Shown here piece after piece: positions 46,228-57,178 of a DNA stretch of 64,000 nt. This DNA comes from Coprinus comatus. Its lineage: Eukaryota > Basidiomycota > Agaricomycetes > Agaricales > Agaricaceae. The stretch covers positions 1,116,001-1,180,000 of the forward strand of contig JAWPGT010000003.1 of the NCBI GenBank assembly GCA_034638255.1, written 5' to 3'. A program made the position numbers and the translations under genes. Position 1 is the stretch's first letter. Each line of letters begins with the position of its first letter. The notes beneath the pieces are model-generated. The model did no database searches. It worked only from the letters and a program-made list of their open reading frames with translations, and was not told where the DNA came from.

Positions 46228-49200
46228 ATGTCGCGCCTTCCCCCAGGCAAAAATGACCTCGAAATCCTCGAAAATCTCAAAAATATAATAAAGGCAAACC
46301 AACACCCTATCTTCAAGCCTATCCCCCAGCCAGAGGCGCTCGCAAAGCTCTACACAGGGCCCATGTCACTCCCGGTACGCATCTCACACCCTATCGCCGT
46401 CCATCGTGGCTTACATCCCCAAAGGACAAAGGTAATGTCAAGGCAGAATCCCTGGACCAGCCTCTCCAGGAAGAACAGAGACAGGACTATTCCTACGACC
46501 GCTACCGCAACACAAACTATCCACGAGATTATGACAGAGACGACAACAGAGACAGAGACAGAGACACCAGATACCGCAAGGACTGGCACGAATACAGGGA
46601 CAGGCGCCCATACAACTATAACAACAGAAGGTACAATACAAACTGGAACCAGCAAAACACAGACTATCATTCTCGTCGAATGGCTTATGATCAACGCAAA
46701 GACGATGATTCAGACATGACTCCTGCTCCTGTTACTTCTTCTGCTCGCGAACCTCCCACTGCACCTGCTCTCGATCGTCCCCTCAAGTCTGCTCTTCCAG
46801 ATCCACAAAAACCATCTCTTCAAGACCGTATTTCGTCTGCAGATGCTCCTCAAGCCACTCCTATTACTGCTGCTGCTAGACCAGACCAGTCTCCTGATCT
46901 TCAACGATTGACACTTGAAGAACGTCTCGCTATTCCTGCTTCTGCAAATGAAGAACGTATATTCACTCCTCGTCCTGGTGTTACTTCTGATCGCGACCGT
47001 ATTCCTACAAGACTCGAAGACCGTGAAAGGGACAAGGACCGTGAAAGAGATCGTGAAAGAGATCGTGACCGTGAACCTTTGAACAGGCCTTCAGCATATT
47101 CTCGTCCATCTTCTCCGCCACCAAGGTCTACCTACCCACCTCGTAGGTCTCCTTCTATGGGTTCTCGATCAGGTCCGACAGAAGAAACCAGGGATTACAG
47201 AGGCCCTAAAATCCCTTTACCTCCTTTTGGTTCCACTAATAGCGGTGGTGGAAGGTTCCCACCCCCACCTGCACCATATGGTGGAGGAAATTATAGATCA
47301 AGAGACCTCTCTCGTGAACGTTTGGCTCCTCCCGTTGCTCCTCCAGGTGCAAACATTTATAGGCCTGAATATCCTGAAGACCGAGATCGTGACTTCCGAG
47401 AACGCGACCGTGAACGTGATCGTGATCGTGAAAGAGATCATCATCGTGACTCTAGGGATATTAGAGACAGACGATTCCCTGTTGGTGTACCTGGACATGG
47501 ACAAGGTGAATCTATGGAACTGGATTCTGTTGTACCTCCTACCGGTAGTAGTAGTAATTCTTCAAGATATCCTCCACCTTCATCTGCTTCAACTGGTCCT
47601 CCACCACTTTCGTCATCATCGGGATCAGCAATAACTCCAGGACCTCAAAGACCATTCTCACCACCTTCTCCTGCTGATTTGGCAAGGGATAGAGAACGTA
47701 TGAGAGCTGTTGGACCTTCTGGTTATGGACCTCCGCCACCTTCTGGACCTGGATCTGGTTATGGACATTCAAGAGGTGGTCCTCCATTACCACCGCCACC
47801 ACCACCACCGTTATCTCATGATTATGACCACGGAAGAAGATATCCTCCTCCACCTCAAGCTATTCCTCCACCTCCACCTCAATCTTCAAGAGATTGGGGA
47901 TATGGTGGTTATGATAATCGTGATTATAGAGATCCAAGGGACCGTGATATTCGTGATATTCGTGATCGTGAATTTAGAGAAAGAGATCTTAGGGATCGTG
48001 GTGATATTCGTGAAAGAGAATTTAGGGAACGTGATTCAATTTCTTCTCAAGGACCTCCTTCAATTCAACATCCTATTCATCCTTCACAACATAGGGATAG
48101 GGATTTTATACGTGATAGGGATTCTAGGGATTACCGTAGAGGTCCTCCTCCTTTAGGTCCTGGTCATCATAATTCTGGTCTTGGTTCTGGTCCTCCTGGT
48201 TCTGGTTCTGGTCCTGGTTCGAATTCTGGTCATCCTGGTTCTGGTCCTGGTTCTACGGGAATACCAATACCACCAACGTCTGGTAGAGATTGGAATGGAG
48301 TAGATGATTATTGGAAAGAACGTGAACGCGAACGTGAACGCGAACGTGATCGGGATCGTGATCGGGATATTAGGCAACCAATGCCACCACCACCACCGCC
48401 ACCACCATCATCAACTTCACAAGTACCTTCATATTGGGAAAAAGAGAGGTATGAAAGAGAGAGAATGCCACCGCCATCTCATTCTTCTTCTATTGTTACT
48501 AGTTTAGGTTCGACGACAGGTAATAATGTTTGGGATAAGGAGAGAGATGGGTATGGGAGAGGTATGTTTTTATTTTTATTTATTTATTATCTATCTACAG
48601 TATCTATTTTTTTCGCCAAGTTTCTTTTCCTTTTTCGAAAAATGATTTATTTGTTTATCTCATTTAATTCATTTAGATCCGTATGATGATAGGTATCCAA
48701 TACCTCCACCACCTACAAATCCAAATCATTTCGAACGTGATCATAACACTAATCCTAACATTCCTCCTCCTCATCGTGGTAGACCACCTCAACCACCCCC
48801 ACCAGCACCACCACCACATCAACCTCAACCTCAACCTCAACCTCAACCTCAATCTCAATCTCAATCTCAACCACCTACTGGATTAGGACCAACATATTCA
48901 AGAATTCGTCAACGTAGTATGAGTCCACAACGTAGGAATTCGAATATGATGGATGATGGAAGACCTTTGTATAAAAGACCACGAGAGGATTATTTACATC
49001 CTCATAGCGGTCCTAGTCCTAACCCTGGTTCTGGTTCTGGTCATGGTCATGGTCAACAACATGATTATTATGGTCAAAGTTCAAATGTGAGAAGAGGTTT
49101 ACCTGGATCTGGTTCTATTCCTTCTGGTCCTTCGAATTCGAATCCTAATTCTTCTACTGCTGGTATCGTTGGAGGTGGAGGTGGTGGTACAATGGACGTT

Positions 49201-49688
49201 GGTATGAGTAATTCAAGTGGAAGAAGTACTCCAAACATCACGTCTACATCTACATCTACATCAAACCAAAACCAAAATCAAAATCAAAACCAAAGTCATC
49301 TCAATCACAATGTACCTTCTTCGAACGTTGGAAATGCTAGTAGAAGTGAAAGTGTAGTAGGTGGAGGAGGATCTGGAAATGGTACACCAGCGACGAATAA
49401 TAATCAACCTCTTCCTTCTTCTTCCTCCTCTATTGGTCTTAATCCTAATATTGGTTCTGGTTCTGGTTCTGGTTCTGGTGGTAATGTTGGTGCTAGTCCT
49501 GTTCTTCTGGTTCTGGTCAAAATACTGGAAGTGGAGGAGGATATGTTGTTGATAATAGAGGTCTTCCTACTGGTCCAGGTGGTCATGGTCATGGTCATAA
49601 TCAAGGACAAGGGCAAGGACATGGGTATTATGGGGGTGGCGGCGGGAGAGGTGGATATAGAGGTGATAATAGGTATGGAAGGCCTTGA
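46228..49688 (+). CDS. Large RD/RE-rich intrinsically disordered protein
   Basis: About 1,100 residues; no recognised family. The start at 46228 gives MSRLPPGKNDLEILENLKNI, the only part that looks folded. A likely intron (GTACGC...CCAAAG, about 46376-46425) joins it to GNVKAESLDQPLQEEQ. The rest is low complexity: Arg-Asp/Arg-Glu dipeptide arrays (DRERDRERDRDRE type near 47030-47080, 47390-47460, 47930-48030 and 48310-48370), proline runs, Gly-Ser repeats and Gln/Asn-rich stretches. A second intron (about 48562-48677) leads to DPYDDRYPIPPPPT. The end is rich in GG, GQG and RGG-like units (GGGGGRGGYRGDNRYGRP). The frame must change near 49490 to reach that end at 49688 instead of a non-repetitive valine-rich frame. 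Alternating R-D/E arrays are common in RNA-processing proteins, so an mRNA-related role is a guess. Confidence 0.75.
48820..48872 (+). repeat. CAACCT/CAATCT hexanucleotide array in coding sequence
   Basis: About nine tandem units encode Pro-Gln and Ser-Gln dipeptides within the RD-rich protein. Similar GGTTCTGGT-type repeats coding Gly-Ser occur at about 48170-48255 and 49450-49480. Confidence 0.8.
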
Positions 49689-51629
49689 GAAGGTTTAGGG
49701 GTTATGGTTTGAAAAAAAAAAAAAAAGAGAGTTATAAGGATGATTGAATGTCGGTCAATGACTGATTTCGGGAGGTTTTTTGGTTTGTGTGGTGTGGTAA
49801 AAAGCTTCCTCGAGATGGGGGAGTGTGCACAATATGTGATGATCGGATTGGAGGGTGTTTGTTTGATTTTTTTTTGTGTGATATATGCAGTGGTTTGTGA
49901 TCTATTGTTTTATTGAGTGTTGAGTGTATCTGTTTCTGTTTTCTGTTTTCTGTCCTTTGTTTTTTTTTGGTTAGTGTTACTGTTACGGTTTCACGATTGT
50001 TTTTTTTTTTTCATAATGTTTCTGTTAACGACGCGGTTACATGCCTATAGGTTAGGTTAGCTAAATACATATATACATACTATTGTATACGGACACACGT
50101 ATTGTATCAACTACAAGTTTGCTATATGTTGTTATGAAACTATGTTCTGTTTTATATACTGGTTATCCCTTCTTGGATATGGATATAGATATAGATATGG
50201 ATTGTGTGGGTGATTAGTTGTAACGTAGTTTCGTAGATAGTTTTTATCTGTACTATTTGAAATTTGAATGTTTATTTGTGTTAAATGTAACTTGTACATC
50301 ATCATTACATCGGGGTATGGGATCGTGCTGCCAGGACTGAATTCGACCGAATTATGTATCCATGTTTTGGTAAACAACTTGGATGATCATTATATTGCTA
50401 AAGTAGAAGACTCCCGAGTCAAGACTCAAGACTAAGAGAGCTCTACTATGGTTTTTCATTTCTTTTGTACACTTGTATGAAGTTGATGTACGTTTAATTC
50501 TAACATAATTTATATTAGAGAACATAAAATTACCTCAAATTAATACGATTTGTTAGTACTCTGTATTAGAAAAACCCAAGATGATTGTAGAATCCAGATA
50601 ACTCACATCTCCAGGAAGGCAAAATCATTTTAGGATTTAACTTCCAACACCCTAAGTGTAAGGAACACCCTTACAACGGACATGAGATGATCAACAGTAG
50701 AATCCAGAACCACTCATTTGGTATGTACATTGTAACTACAGTACAGGTATTTAAGTACAGGAGAGAGTAGGTAGTTTAATAATTCATTAACGACGTTTGT
50801 TTCTGTCAATATCCGTGCTCATAAACCTAGTGAAGGGAGTGCAGGACGTACTCCCTTACACTAAGTTGTTGAGACATGGGTGGGTTGTTAATCCCAGTCT
50901 CAATTGTCGCAGCAACAAAACTATAATATGGATGATGAATACAATGCGTCCACTATCATCTACATGAATACAGAAACAGGAAAGACTTGAAACTCAGTCG
51001 TGGTAAAGCACTGAGGAGTAATCTGGGGAGGATTTTACATGATAACTACATGAGTCAGAACACGAGGGGGAAATGAGAAACAATGAGAAACAAAACACTG
51101 TGCCAGTGACTTGGTAATCCACACAGATTATCAAGTACTAGCGAGTATTTATCAAAGCTTTACTTTACTCGTGAGCGTGGGTCTCAGAGTAAAGTTTAGG
51201 TATGTCCTCGATAATCCAGTTAGATTATCGAGTCACCCACGCAGTGAAAATGGAAGAGATCAAGCGGTAGACACAACGAAAATAGAACTAAGCTAAAAAT
51301 AGGCTGTGAGCATGATAGCATGGCGGCGGTCTTACACTTCGTTCAACATCAATACCATCTACAATGCTAAATTATTCAAAATACACTTGAATTTGAATGA
51401 CGTGCACGGTATTTCTTTTGTAATCACTACCATTAGGCCTGCGAATGTCTGGTTGACATGAGGTTGACATGAATGAATTAATGATGAACCTGAAGGAAGT
51501 TTGGTAAACAGCTTACCTCATGGGATAATTGTTTGTTGGCACGGACTACAACATGCAGTGTACGCGTGCATATATCCCCCACATAGTATTTCTTCCCGTA
51601 TCAAACATTTCACCAGTTTTACAAGACAC
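49689..51629. other. Intergenic region with poly(T) runs and hairpins
   Basis: No convincing gene in about 1.9 kb. The first 400 bases are T-rich and probably the 3' untranslated region of the RD-rich gene. A GATATA-type repeat lies near 50176-50200. Two hairpins sit at 50657-50675 and 50828-50863 and are listed separately. Confidence 0.5.
50828..50863. other. Stable hairpin in intergenic DNA
   Basis: TAGTGAAGGGAGT pairs with ACTCCCTTACACTA across a 9-base loop, with one bulge. A smaller hairpin (TGTAAGG/CCTTACA) lies at 50657-50675 and shares the TAGTGTAAGG core in inverted orientation. The pair could be the remains of a small inverted-repeat element or an RNA structure; nothing else supports either. 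Confidence 0.5.
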
Positions 51630-53328
51630 ATGAACGTGAATTTAAGCTCTCCTCGGCTTCCTATAGAAACTTGGACGCATATTCTAGGGAATCTTGGTTG
51701 GAAAGACTTAGAATCCGCGCGCCAGGTATGTTATTTTAGTTTTCGTAGCATACAAGTTTCTAATTCCTGTCGCTGACATACTTATGGTCAACTTACGTTA
51801 TAGGTTTGTATGACTCTCTATAACGCTTCAAATACCAGATCTATCTGGGTCTCTCTAATTGAGAGATGCTCTGAGAAATATATGGCGACTCAACACGCAT
51901 GCCTAGATAAACCCCGAAAGACTACACAACTACGAATTGAAGAATCGGTTTCTTCATTGGATGAAGGTTACTTCAAGGACATACGAGTCAAGAGAGCAAG
52001 AAGACATGAAGACTCTACCTCAATCACAGTTATTCAGGTTTGAAGGATTATGGGATGGGAAAGAGGAGGATGAATTGACATCGTCATCATATCTTCTAAG
52101 AGGCGGTAGATGGTTGTTGTATGCTCTTCAGGGACGGGGTGTATTTTACTGCGACTTGGATCGACACTCGCCGGCTCGACCATCTCGACCCGTTCAACTC
52201 ATTCCCGTTGTTTCCCGGCAATCTTTCGAAATCGTTGTGGATGAAAATCACACACACACCTTATTCCGGTTTACAATTGCGGTAACCTATGATTCAACAT
52301 ATGTCGGAGAGAATGAAAATGGTAAAAAGCTGTTCTGGGATATGTATGAAGGCGGTCTCCGATTGGATGAACAAGGTTCCTCAGTAGGGCTTTGTGTAAA
52401 GCGGACATCCAGGTTATGGCCACCATTTGGTTGTGTTAATATGACCTCTTTCTCTCTCCTTGGATCGTACATTGCAGCCCTTGTTTTTGACAATATGAAT
52501 TATGTGGCCGTTATTAATTGGCAGGAGGCAAACAAAAGTCGCAATTATTCTTGGAAGCCATTATTCGTAGAGGATCAAGAGAAATACAATACAATACGAC
52601 TGCTTTCTCGTCGATATATACTCGTTACACAAGTACAAGGCGAGGTCTCCACTTTTAACATATATGACCTGTCTACAAGACCAGAACAATGGGGTCCTCT
52701 CAGTGAGGAAAATGAAGTACCTTGTACTCGACCCCTCGTAGCAATACCTCACCCGTGGAACGAGGGTTATACTCAATATTCGTCAATTTTCCTCATAGAA
52801 CCATCCTTTCGGCTTCTTTTCCATGATGATAAAGATGTCTATGGACTAATCATCGAAGACAATACATCTACGTCTCTATCGTCGAATGATAAAGCTGAAA
52901 TTGAGTGGAGTATCTTGAAGTTAGCTAGTTTACCCAAACCTCCCCATTGCTCAAAAAATAGAACAAACAGACACTGGTCTTGGTACCTTCATTTCAATTA
53001 TACTAGTGTTTTGGGTCATTTGGAAGGATTTGGGAGGGAGGAAAGGCCTGTGTATTTTGTTCCGTTGGATTGGGACAATCCACTCCCACTGCAAGAATCG
53101 GTAAAAGGCACCAAGGATAAGGACATGAAGAATGATGTCGGTGATGAAATTAATACTTTAGCTATCAAGGTGCCGAAGCCAACAATGTCCCGTTTCTTGA
53201 AAATTAAACTTGGACCTCGAAGACCTGTACGTTCGCATGATGTGCTGGTCATAGATCCGACTTCTGGACACATTGTGTCTGTATGCGAAGATACTAGTAT
53301 TAGAGTGAACAGGATTCTAGATGGGTAG
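51630..53328 (+). CDS. F-box protein, type A, with apparent frame break
   Basis: The start at 51630 gives MNVNLSSPRLPIETWTHILG, an F-box whose intron follows SARQ (51727-51804) as in the 62.8 kb paralogue. The next segment reads VCMTLYNASNTRSIWVSLIE and KYMATQHACLDKP. Near 51915-51935 the paralogue has two more bases (it reads HYTTAELKKRFSQWMKV), and here the reading must move to ELKNRFLHWMKV. After that, one open frame of more than 450 codons runs without a stop to 53328, with the family motif YLLRGGRWLLYALQG and later beta-rich blocks (CRPLVAIPHPWN type). Either the gene is newly damaged, or two bases are missing in the assembly, or the body is translated from an internal ATG (51937) without the F-box. 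The long clean frame argues against an old pseudogene. Confidence 0.68.
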
Positions 53329-54234
53329 AATTTACGAGACTGATTTAATTTGTGTTGATTAAGACATAAATCTGAATATGATTGTTGAATGAGTCGCAAA
53401 TAATCATTAACTTCCCTAATTTCAATGGAAATAGAAGATCATATGGCTATAGACAAACTCAGAGAAACGGCTATGCTGTATGAAACAGTGAAGTTTTAGT
53501 TAAAAATAGATTCTCCACAACTCGAGAATTTTATGATCCTGTCGTCAAAAAGTCTTTTGGAGGGCTAGCAGCCTTATTATTCTTTTATAGCCATTAGAGT
53601 ACTTCTTCTGTTTAGAATGATGGCACCCCACTCCACGTGTAACGATCTCGGATCGATCGCCCGTTTACTCTCCCAACTGCCAATTACCTCCCATATCCAC
53701 AACTTAAATCTGACAAAGGAGGATTTAAAACACTGTTCTCCCGGTTCCGATTTGTGAACTATCAATATTGAAGTAAAATGCAAGAAGTGAGTTATAACTC
53801 CAGTTTTTTTTTTCATTAGTGGAAATTCAAATGCAAATCTGGAAGCTAACACTAATGAAATGTAGTTAGTACTCGATGGAACCGTCCTACTGTCCCGCGC
53901 AACAACCTACAATGGATCTTACTATCCGGAGAAACACGATTAACATAGGAGATAAAATTATCTCGAATACAAGGCGCTACTTTTTTCACTTTTGGAAAGG
54001 TGTGGCCGAAGGCATCGTAAGGTTGGTGTGAACCAACATTAGAAGTGTTGTACTGATTGGCTGATTGGCATTTACTATTGCACTTCTGACTACCCAAACC
54101 AAGACGTTTCAACGTTTCAACGCCGCAAGGAGGCCACGCCGGCATTGATTAGGTGAGCTTCTCTGCTTCTTATCAAGAAGAGGACTCCATGCATATAAAG
54201 CCTGAGGAATCCGAAGGATGAGCCGATATCTGCG
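53329..54234. other. Intergenic region, no gene seen
   Basis: Short open frames only. The end contains the presumed promoter and leader of the first P450 gene. Confidence 0.5.
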
Positions 54235-56415
54235 ATGTTCCACCCGCAGGATACTGATATTCTCATCGTATCCCTCTGTATAGTTCTGCATCTGACTTTT
54301 CGCTTTTGGCGAAGGTCAACCGAGTTACCATTGCCACCTGGCCCACGGCGATGGCCGATCATAGGAAGTGCATTATCATTTCCAATGAAATACGCAGGCA
54401 GGGAATTTGCTCAGATGAGCAAACAATATGGTAGGTTTTTCGTTCTTCGCAACAGTGACTATAACACCATGAAATCGTGTAACTGATAACGCCCTAAGGC
54501 TCCAAGATTTTATATCATGAAGCATTCGGACGCCCGATGGTGATCTTAAATGATCTTCAGATGGCGAAAGATCTTCTAGAAAAGCGTTCCCTGACATATT
54601 CAAGCAGGTATGTGACCCTATTTATGTTAAAGCTTACATGTATAGATTGATTATTAAAAAATAGACCTCAACTCACAATGGTCAAAGAGATGTACGCGAA
54701 TATTTGATATCATGCCACCACAGTTGATGATCCACACTCACAGCATGAACATTGACTTCTTCTTGGGAAACATGCCCTATGGAAGCAAATGGCGTCATCA
54801 GCGCCGTTTGTTACAACAATACTTCTCTCCTCACGATATGGAAACACCTCAAGAAATAGAAGTTGAATTTATTCGCAAATCATTGTTGCCCAAGCTCTAT
54901 GAACAGCCCCATCAATTCCGCGAGGCTATCAGTGGGTATGTTGATATTCTTGAGTTTTGGTTCAACTTCGCTGGGTTTTGAACCTTCTTACAGCTGTTTT
55001 GGTGGAATTTCCACTCTCATGACGTATGGCGTTCCTGTTCATCGTGATCATGACCCACTTGTACAACTTGTAGAAGAAGCATTCACAAATGTTGCCCTTG
55101 CCGTCGTTCCAGGCGCATTTTTGGTTGAAATAGTACCTTGGCTCCAATATATCCCCGACTGGGTACCAGGTGCTGGGTTTAAGCATAAGGGAAGGGAATG
55201 GGGTAAATTAGCAAGGCGGGCATTGGAAGAACCTTTCCTAGCAGCACAGGAAGCTCTTGTAAGTGACAAGCTTGGTTCATTGTTGCATGAATAAACTCAG
55301 CCAAAATCCGACTCTCAGGCTCACGGTAGTGCTAGAAAATCATTTGTATCGGCAAGCTTGGAGCGTTCCGGACATCCGTATACTGAACACGAAGCAACTC
55401 AGGTTAAGGAAGCTGCATCGATGATCTTCGGAGGTATGCAAGGTTGCATGAACTATGAAACTCTGATTTACTATGGTCCAAAGCTGCTTCCGAGACCACA
55501 ACCTCTTCATTCCTAACGTTTATTCTCGCAATGCTAAAGCATCCTGAAGTCTTAAGTAAAGCACAAAGGGAGCTTGATTCTGTCGTGGGCGATCGGCTAC
55601 CGGAGTTTTCTGACAAGGCTTCTCTACCATACTTAGCCGCAGTTCTCAAAGAAGTCCTTAGGTGAGATAGCCAATAGCACTTAATTACCATATCTTAAGT
55701 ATCGAATAACAGATGGAATCCAATTGTACCCATCGGTAAGCCATTGATATCGCAACCTGTCTGGGAGAGCACAATTCAATGTTGACTCAGGTCTTCCACA
55801 CCTAACGCATGGAGAAGATATCTATTCTGGCTACTACATTCCTGCAAATAGCTTGATTATAGGGAATGCTTAGTGAGTTAACATACTATTTTAATCTCAC
55901 TATGTATGACTCTGGCTGCATGACCTAGTGCGATATTGCACGATGAAGATGTCTACGAGGATCCAGAAGCCTTTAACCCAGGGAGATATCTCAAAAATGG
56001 ACAGCTTTTCTTCCAGGTACCTGATCCCGAAGTCGTTGCAACATTTGGATTCGGCAGACGGTGCGTATTCGATCAAAATATTACAGAACCTGAAGCTTAT
56101 ATGACCCTTGACAAAAGAATATGTCCTGGAGCTCACGTAGCCAACTCGACTTTATTCATGGCTGCCGCATCAGTCTTATCCCTTTTTGACATATCGTATG
56201 ATGTTAATGAAAGTGGACAACCGATAGACGTTCCCCTTGCTTTTGCACCAACCGGTGCAGTCTCGTGAGTGTGGTTACCATCTACCTATGTTCCCAATGC
56301 CAAGTAACATGCGTCAAGTCAACCATTGCCATTTAGCTGCAAGATAACCCCACGAGCAGGGAAAAATGTTGAAGATCTTTTGAAGGAATATAGGGATGTC
56401 GAGGTGATTGCCTAG
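54235..56415 (+). CDS. Cytochrome P450 monooxygenase, first of a tandem pair
   Basis: Heme-thiolate oxygenase of the fungal type often annotated as O-methylsterigmatocystin oxidoreductase-like. The start at 54235 gives [20 protein letters not shown], a membrane anchor, then the hinge [17 protein letters not shown]. Splicing about nine introns restores all P450 landmarks: W/R region [21 protein letters not shown]-helix [18 protein letters not shown]-helix LKEVLR (ExxR), the NPGRYL region and the heme loop FGFGRR joined to [10 protein letters not shown] across an intron (56060-56117), with the Cys ligand present. It ends EYRDVEVIA at 56415. All exon joins keep the frame. The next gene is a close paralogue in the same orientation, 760 bases away. 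Substrate unknown. Confidence 0.88.
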
Positions 56416-57178
56416 ATTTCTATTACACTACAAGCCCGAGATCGGGGTTACACCTATTTCCACGACACCAATGAGAACCAAGGGACATCCGGTATAACTT
56501 CTGATGAACGCGATTCGTGGGAGTGTTTTTTGTTTTTGTTTTGTTTTTTTATGTAAAACCGAGAGAATTTGGAAGACCAACTGTAACCTTAAGCTCTTAG
56601 GCGTTATGGATGGGGTATGCAAGGCCGACTTCGGCACCATAAGAGGAAAAAAGGAAATAAAGGATGATGTACCACCCTGAGGATATTATTAGTACTTGTA
56701 CGTAGCACCTTCCAAGATTGGATGTCTAAACCGAATTATATCTCTTTCTTTTCTTTCGCAAACATTAGACCCTCCCCTCTTTTGTTGACGGAGAGCTAGA
56801 AGACAAATATTTCAAGGTATAAGTCCAAAATGTTTTATCTCCAAATGGAAGACAAGGGTTCTACATAAGTAGTTAAATGCTAAACTTACACAGCTCCGCT
56901 CCGCTTAAGCCCAGTTTATCGGTCCATCAGATTTTGCATCACCAATGCCCCATCCCTTTCTCTCAATTCTTTTTAAAACAGCATGAATATGTGCCATACA
57001 GAAGGAATATCTCACGACAACCGTTTTTACTGCCTCCGAGCAAGAGCCCCGGTTGGTTGGGCAGTCTTGCGCTATGTTCGTATTTCCGGTTTTACGAGCC
57101 CTGAGCCTATATAAAGTTTAAGCAATGCTAATATTCTTGAACACGACTAACATAGAAACCCAACCCAACTGCTACATC
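56416..57178. other. Spacer between the tandem P450 genes
   Basis: No gene. Contains the 3' region of the first P450 and the promoter of the second; an oligo-T stretch lies near 56526-56550. Confidence 0.5.

Noticed and set aside
47030..48375. Tandem short repeats that superficially look like an array
   Set aside because: They are codon repeats for Arg-Asp/Arg-Glu in a coding frame, not a CRISPR or satellite array.
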